From: Quillaja saponaria | Taxonomy: Eukaryota; Streptophyta; Magnoliopsida; Fabales; Quillajaceae | Length of the DNA: 64,000 bases | Reading direction: 5' to 3' | NCBI GenBank assembly: GCA_029379385.1 | Contig: CM055611.1 | Coordinates: 6,634,001 to 6,698,000, forward strand | Shown here: positions 57,272-64,000 of the stretch, piece by piece | How positions within the stretch are numbered: the stretch's first letter is position 1 | How the letters are laid out: each line of letters opens with the position of its first letter | The notes under the pieces: model-generated | The model's input: only the letters and a program-made list of their open reading frames with translations | What the model was told of the DNA's origin: nothing | Database searches by the model: none | Position numbers and translations under genes: made by a program

Positions 57272-60230
57272 CTATCTTATTATCGTCTTTTTTCCCCTGG
57301 TTGCACCCTTGGTTGTAGGTGTACCTCTGGTTGCACCCATTCCTTTTGCTCTTCCACTAGTTTGGATGTGTATTTGGGGATCAAATTCTTGGTTCATTGC
57401 AGTATTATCCTCAACTCCACTTGTTTGGGTTGATACCCCTTACTGATTCTCAGACAATATAATAGGAGCCTTGCAAGTCCTTCTATTATGTCCATAGGCA
57501 TTACACCTTGAATATTTTAGACTTGTATTTGCTCTTTTCCATCTAATTCTTTCTCCTTCTTCCATTGTCTTATCAGATGTATTAGTCCTTTTCTTTTTTA
57601 GCTTGCTTGGTGCTTTTAGTTGCTGAGGTTGTATGATTTGGTCCCAATAGCCTTTGGCCACATGATCTCACTATTAATGGGCTCCATAATTGGCTCATAG
57701 CACCTTTCATATACCTCTATTCTATAGTAGCCACTAACATAAGCTTCTAGCTCCTCACCTTTGAAATGCATGCAACTGATTGCATGCCTACAAGACGAAC
57801 CACTCAACTCCCAAGACCTATAACTCACAACCAATTCAAAACACAAGTAAAGGCAACCATTTAGTAAGCTTACCTGCAGCTGCATGATTTGTTGTCCAAA
57901 TCAACTGAAAACTTCTCAGTTTGCCATGAAGTTTCAAACTTACCACCACCAGCCCACTTTGGTTCCCACATTCCATAATTATCAATTTCTTTATCAAGCC
58001 TTTTTTCACATTAGGCATTATATCTCCTTTATACCTCTATACCTTGTATCTCAAATCACTAAACCTATTGGCATCTTCCTACCATCTAGAATAATCTTAT
58101 TAAATGCCTCAGTGATATTATTCATAAGCATATTACTCTTGCAGGAAAAACTGAATGTATGCCTGCACCATAACTTTCTATCAACTTCAACCAAAGAATC
58201 CCATGCATCTTTGTTGAGCTTTTTAATCTCCTCCACATGCTTCTCCGATAGTCTAAAATATGGTGCCTTTGCAGCTACATGCACTAAATCTCTTAGTTTA
58301 GTGCCTCCACCATGTTTGGACTTCACATTTGCATACAAATGCTTGAGGCAGAATTTATGCTCCCCACCTTGAAGCAATTCATCAAGACAAGACACCAGTC
58401 CCTGTGTATAACCATTAAAAAAAATAAGCTTATTGTTGTATTTCAAGTCAGAAACAAAAAATGAATGTGTAAGCACCATTAAAAATATCACATTTTGGTC
58501 TGATATAAACACCCATTTGTGGCTTCTAATATCACCAATGTCTTCCAGCAACATTTCTAAAAACCAGTTTTAGCTATCTTTGGTCTCTTATTCAATCACA
58601 ACAAAAAAAAATTGGAAAATATTGGTAATTTTGATCCAATCCAATAGCTACCAATAGGTGACCACCATTTTCTCCTTTCAGATGACAACCATCAATGCCT
58701 ATGATAGACCTGCCTGTTAAAAAGCATCTCTTGCACGCCTCAAAACATATATACAGTCTTTGAAAAAGAGATTGCATATCCAACTTAGGTCTCCATAACT
58801 TGAATTGACAGGTTGTCCCTAGACTTGCCCTTCTCAATTCTGCACAGCATAAACAAAGTTTGGCATACTATTCTCTTTGATTTCCTTGTATCATACTAAT
58901 TGTATGGAGCCTTGCTCTATATCTAACAATTCTTGAAATCTCCACTGTGTACTTCTTTATAAAAGCAGAAATTATATCACTAAGCATTACTTTATGATTA
59001 ACCTTCACCTTATCTAAGACCATCTCTGTAACTTTCTTGGCTCTAGCAAAATGGTTCTTAAAAGACCTATTACATGTGTGTTAGGGGCCCCACTGACTTA
59101 ATCCTAAAAATACCTTGACCATCTACTTTGCTGCAGAAGACCCACCAACCACATCTCAATCTATACTCTGCTCTACATCTAACAGAATCATTTTTTCCTA
59201 AGATTAGTCCTCCTTCCATTCAAAAGTGACGACTTAGATAAGCCTTCCTTTAATTCAACCAAGTTGGTGAATTACATGCCAAGTTGTCACTGAAATTCCT
59301 TACACATGTTCTCCTTCCTATACCTTCTATATTTTACCCTGTCTGCACCATCATCATCTAAACCCAATGGACTATGCAAGTCATCAATATAATAATCATA
59401 GTCAAAATCATGTCACCAATGGATGGTAGAATAGAGGTAGAAATTGTTGCTTTATATTTCTTTTTCACTGGCTTTTGTCTTTTAGCAAGTGGTTTTCATT
59501 TTCAGTTTCTTGCTTGCACTTGGTAGTGAGGAACTTTCCTAATCTGCTTCTTCTTCATGGACTTGGGGTCTATATAATCCTCAAAATAGTCCTCATCTCT
59601 ATTCTCATCACTATCATTCATATCACAACCCTTCAAATTATCATCCTTACTATTTATCTTAAGTCCATACTCTTCATAAGATATTTCCATCCTAGGTTTA
59701 GTATTTGTATGTCAACACCTTCACCATGTTCTCCATCTTTTTCAAAACCTGCATCTACTTCAGCTTTTTCAAGTCTTCCATCTACTTCAGCCTCTTTAAA
59801 ACCTTTATCAAATCCTCCATCTATTTCACCTCCTTCAAAACCTCCATCTAGTTCAGCTTCTCCATCCACTTTTGCTTCTTCAGGACATGGCAATGGCAAT
59901 GCCATCTCAATAATTTCTGGATTATCTATTGTATGTTCAACTATTAGGTATATTGATCTGTCAAGACTCCTAAATGCACAATTAATCATGACAAGAGCAT
60001 CTTGGTCACAACTAAAATTCTTAAGTAAGGAAAAAGAAAAAGATAGGTTGAATAGTTTCCAATACAGTCTCTTCACAACAAAATAACCTAAGTTGGTTAC
60101 TACAAACTTCTTATCAACTGGTGCAGACCAATAATCAGATAAAAATACTAAGCTTTGTAACTCCCCATTCAAATACTTTAATCCTTCTTCAGCATTCATT
60201 TCAAAATGCCCCCATAATGATCACAAATTT
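57272..60230 (-). pseudogene. MuDR-type MULE transposase, degenerate
   Basis: Minus strand, in order: N-terminal plant MULE domain (60230-59900, ICDHYGG-like start, then LNGELQSL and DQDALVMINCAF); an acidic repeat region with VDGGFE-type units (59880-59690); a MuDR-like Cys-rich segment (59500-58850); the MULE transposase core (58837-58592) with GIDGCHLKG, containing a catalytic Asp, and LLVAIGLDQN; its second half (58554-58051) with CLKHLYANVK and NNITEAFNKIILDGR; a SWIM-type finger near 57780; a zinc-knuckle near 57490; and a Gly/Arg-rich tail to 57272. Finger ligands are damaged: SYRSW replaces CxCRxW, and the knuckle starts YSRC instead of CSRC. Frameshifts and stops lie between blocks. 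Not functional. Confidence 0.85.
58402..58491 (-). other. Intron in MULE transposase gene
   Basis: On the minus strand GTGATATTT...TATACACAG interrupts the transposase between ISDQN and GLVSC. Removing the 90 bp keeps the frame and restores the family order around the SDQ motif. Confidence 0.75.
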
Positions 60231-60910
60231 TAATGAGTTTTTCCAATCATTTATGTCCACTAAGTACGACAAAAGCATTAAAAGCAATAGAGCAATAAAT
60301 TAACACATAAAGAATACAAAAACAAACAAAAAACTAAGTACCCACAACAGGTCCCTACAACATTTAAGTTTAATATAATTAGTATCTGCAAAATGTGGTC
60401 CTTCATGCTATAAAGTTATAATTTCAAGGATGCACTTTACCAATTTAGACATAATAAATAAATTAAACAGTAAGCGAAAGATCAGCAAGTTAGATAATAT
60501 ATACATGGACAGAAGGAGAAATTAATACTTCTAAACGACGAATGAATCACAAACGAATGTCAACCCTAGACAAAAACCCTAAATTCTGATCCCAATTGGA
60601 TGAATGCAACAAATGCTAAGGAATCCTGAGTTCTGAAAAAACTGAATTCTTTTTTGCGAGCAAAGAGGGGAAATGGGGAATGGGTCATGTGTGTGGCTCA
60701 TGGGACTGAGATTTGAAATTTCTTTAGCCTGTTTTGCCATGTCAAATGCCAAATGCCATCTTTTAGTCCAAATCAGCTTTTGTTCAATTCAAATGGATGT
60801 CATTGTTGGGTTTTGAAACTATGAGGACCACATTTTAACTTATTATAGGGACTAAAGTGAATTTTATGTAAAAAATATAGGGACTATAAGTGTAATTAAG
60901 CTACTAATGT
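60231..60910. other. Upstream region of the MULE, possible terminal repeat
   Basis: Read on the minus strand from about 60902 the sequence (CTTATAGTCCCTATATTT and then TTTAGTCCCTATAATAAG) has the look of a terminal repeat with repeated AGTCCCTATA units. Related words (GGTCCCTACAA, ATGTGGTCC) recur at 60350-60410. I found no matching inverted copy left of 57272. Confidence 0.35.
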
Positions 60911-61436
60911 AATTAGTAGGAAAAAAGAAAAGAAAAGAAAGGACATTATCAAATGATAAAAAATTGATTAGTTGGACAAATCTGGACACTTGGTTGTTCA
61001 TAAATAAGCATTGTAATTTTTTTACATGTTTAAGTTTTGGTTTGGTTTTATAATAAAAGGCTGATTTCTATTTGGATATACTAATTGCAATTTTCAAATA
61101 AAAAAGAAAAAATTGGTTAGCATTATTTTCATTTTTCCTTATCTTTTTTTTTTTTCTCTCTCTCCCACTTGGATTCAAAAGGAAAGTAATTAATAGGCTC
61201 AATGTTTTAAGCCAATGATTTCTTAACCGAGTCAATATGTCAATGGTTTTTTTTTTTTTTTTTTTTGAGAGGACATATGTCAATGATTATTGAGAATTAC
61301 TTTCTCATAAAGTATATCAACTTGAGAAAGCAGGTAGGGTAAGTATTTTGCAATGTAATAGGAAAATATAACAAATTTTTATAAAAATTACACTCTTTGA
61401 GTGTTCTTAACAACCAAGAAAGATAAATGAAAGTGC

Positions 61437-61496
<60 letters not shown>

Positions 61497-62317
61497 TGTG
61501 TAGACACAATTCATCGACAATATACATGACAAAATTTTTTATAAAATAAAATATATGTAGGAGAGTGATGACTTTATCTAAAACTAACACTTAAAAGTTT
61601 ATCCTCATTATTCTTTTTAACACCATGTATATTTTGTAAAACAAAAAAGATTTCATAAAAAAAAGTAAAAGAATAGTTCCAATTGGCCAATAGGTAGGGC
61701 TATACAAATCCATAATTAAGAATCGTCTCAATCATGTTCTCACATTGTGACGACGGTGTTTATTTTCTCTTTCTTTTTCTTTTTCTTTGTTGATCTTTTA
61801 ACTTTTTACCTATAGTATTTATTTATTTTCTAACAATGAAATTTGTGGTGGCAAAAATAAAAAATAAAAAACAAAAAACAAACTGTCAAGTTTCATATGA
61901 GATAACTAAAGAGCTTCATAATTGCCATAAATATAACTACCATCAGTTTCAGTTCTAGTTTGTTTGGATGGGTTAAACAAATAAAAATAGATTTTTTTTA
62001 AAAATAAAATACAATTTGTAAGCAAGAAATAGCTTATTGAAGTTCTCTTTTTTGGCTTTACTTATTTAAACTTTTAAGTGTACAAATTTTCCTTTACCTC
62101 TTTTTTTTTTTTTTTTTTTTTTCCCAGCTTGGTCTCAATCTCAAGATATTTTTATTTGACAAAAAAATGAAAGGCAAAATTCAATTCATTTGATTTTGTA
62201 TTTTTCGTTTTATATTTTGGTTTAGCAGTTAGGTCGTGTTTGAACAAATTTACGTGCATCTCAACTAGTCCACCTCTTTGGTCTATTTAAAGAAAAGTCA
62301 ACCATATCAAGACTTAA
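60911..62317. other. AT-rich region with homopolymers, no gene seen
   Basis: Contains T tracts at about 61145-61155, 61247-61266 and 62101-62122 and an AT microsatellite at 61445-61486. Nothing else recognised. Confidence 0.5.
61445..61486. repeat. (AT)n microsatellite
   Basis: About 40 bp of uninterrupted AT. Confidence 0.9.
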
Positions 62318-63295
62318 GGCTAGTTTAGTACGTGGGACTAACCATTCTATTACATATATAATTCTATAGAATGAACACTCTTTTGTTAGATACGTTTTTA
62401 GTCTCAGAATACTCATTTTATTCTAGCCATTTTATTCTATAGAAGTAGAAATCCTCAAACCCACTTAAGGGGGTGGGATTACTCATTCCTACTTCTATGA
62501 AATTTGTTTAATTTAGTTAAATGATAAAATAAAAAGTTGAATATTAATAAAATAATAATATTATTCATAAATTATAAAAATATTTATTATTTCATTTAGT
62601 CAAATGACAAAAATATCCTTCATATCACATTAAAAAATATAAAATCATATAAAATAAAAATTTGTATATAAAAATAATAATAAATCAATTATTTTAGTCA
62701 ATGAAAAAAATACCCTTCATATTATTGGAAATAATATAATTATAAATAAATAATTAATGTTATATAAATAAATTAGTTAAGTAATTTTAAACTAAAATAT
62801 TAATATTAATAAATAATAAAATAAATATAAGTAATAATAATAATAAATAAATAAGATAATACAATTTTAAAAAAATTAATTAAAAAAATAAGAAATAATA
62901 TAAGTAATAATAATATTAATTAATTAATTAATAATAATAAAATAAGATAAAAAATTAAAAAAAATTAATTAAAAAATTAAGAAATATATATATTTCATAA
63001 ATTATGTTTAATTTTTATTACTTTATCTATAGAGTGATATTTTTGTCATTTTGAAATAATAATTTTTATTATTTTATCTATAGAGAGATATTTTTGTCAT
63101 TTTAAAATAACTTTTATATTATTTCATGTCTAAAAATTGCATAGAAAATTAATAAATACAACGAAATGATTATTCCTCACTTACACTACCAAACAATAGA
63201 ATGGCCTATAATCATTCCATTCCATTTGCATTCCATTCTCATTTCCTTTCTCATTCTAATTCTGCAAAAATCATTGTTGCATACCAAACTAGCCC
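62318..63295. mobile_element. PIF/Harbinger-like non-autonomous element (MITE)
   Basis: Left end GGCTAGTTTAGTACG and right end, read inverted, GGGCTAGTTTGGTATG form terminal inverted repeats. Both are flanked by TAA (62315-62317 and 63296-63298), the 3-bp target duplication of the PIF/Harbinger superfamily. Internal ends carry CATTCTATT / AATAGAATGG-type words common in this group. Length 978 bp, extremely AT-rich, no open frame. A transposase from elsewhere would be needed. Confidence 0.7.
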
Positions 63296-63298
63296 TAA

Positions 63299-64000
63299 GT
63301 GATTTATGAGATCTTACTCCCTACAATCTCCACGAAAGAGATTCAAACCTAGAAAGTTAAGGAACCTATTATACATTATTTATCACCAGACCAATGCATT
63401 TGGGGTTGGTTTTTTGTTTAAATGAGCACATACTCATAACTAATTGATAAATATTTTTTAAAAGAAGACAAAATGATATAAGTATCACCATTTTGTCAAT
63501 TTCGTCCTAAAATCTTTTTTTATTATTATTAACAAATTTGTCCCATAACTTATAAAAAGTTTGCAAAGTTTTTTCTCAATCTAACATCATTAGCATTTTG
63601 GACAAAAAGAATGGATTTGGCTTAGATAATTATATTTCTCGGCACATGTATGCTGCTTTAGTAAAAGAATATAAAATTGATTGTTCCTAAAATATATATA
63701 TATTTTTTTAAATTTCATTGTAATTTTTTTTTATTTTAAATTTCATCCAAAAAGTATCATTCTTCAATGAACATTCATCCTAAAATGTTCAAATCTTCAC
63801 AAATATTCATTTTATAATTTCTCACATATAGTAAAATAGTACTATTAACCATAACCAAAATTAAAGTACACGTTAGATTTAACTGAAACATTACTACTAA
63901 CGTATTCTTAAACTATCAATTGCTGGTGTTGCAATTGGTGAGAGAATCCTCGGTTAAGTTCTTCATGTCAATAACATTAACTGCCTGCTACATTTTTGAC
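63299..64000. other. Nothing recognised
   Basis: AT-rich window end with no gene or element I can support. Confidence 0.4.

Noticed and set aside
63330..63400. tRNA-like words (GATTCAAACCTAG)
   Set aside because: No acceptor, D or anticodon arm could be arranged; such words are common in plant intergenic repeats.

Overview
The window looks like heterochromatic or intergenic DNA of a flowering plant, probably a eudicot. It is very AT-rich and contains no intact host protein-coding gene that I can recognise. It is filled with nested, decayed transposable elements. The plant assignment rests on two plant-type Pol II snRNA genes (upstream sequence element close to RTCCCACATCG, then a TATA box 33 nt downstream) and on plant-style Copia, L1, RTE, MULE and CACTA remnants. 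I cannot name the species.

Layout. 1-8.2 kb: two long (about 3.7 kb) solo LTRs of one family in inverted orientation. 8.2-12.2 kb: dispersed repeats and an LTR-like stretch. 12.2-15.2 kb: a 5'-truncated L1 LINE on the minus strand. 15.7-17.05 kb: a probable solo LTR of another family. 17.1-24.7 kb: a minus-strand Copia element with both LTRs, whose reverse transcriptase is interrupted by another 3.7-kb solo LTR. 25.0-28.4 kb: a truncated LTR of that same family. 28.4-45.6 kb: two tandem copies of a large unit, each carrying a U4 snRNA gene, a U2 snRNA gene and a truncated U2 pseudogene. 45.6-53.3 kb: the boundary sequence of the unit for a third time, then a full solo LTR with a 5-bp target duplication and an RTE LINE inside it. 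54.4-61 kb: a CACTA end with a degenerate Ptta/En-Spm gene, then a degenerate MuDR-type MULE. 62.3-63.3 kb: a PIF/Harbinger-like non-autonomous element.

The most interesting part is the U4-U2 cluster. Both U2 copies are identical over the RNA region, show compensated stem changes, and keep promoter spacing. U4 is present twice with a few differences. The tandem units are bounded by chimeric solo LTRs: their 5' ends carry the flank of the downstream LTR (TGTAT), but the 3' end in unit B has a different flank (GGCCT). This is what unequal recombination between two solo LTRs flanking the snRNA block would leave, so transposon debris appears to have amplified a spliceosomal RNA locus. The older truncated U2 copies have decayed almost only by C-to-T and G-to-A changes, as expected for methylated DNA.

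Protein-coding remnants (Copia pol, L1 and RTE reverse transcriptases, Ptta, MULE transposase) all carry stops, frameshifts or lost key residues, and none looks able to encode a working enzyme.
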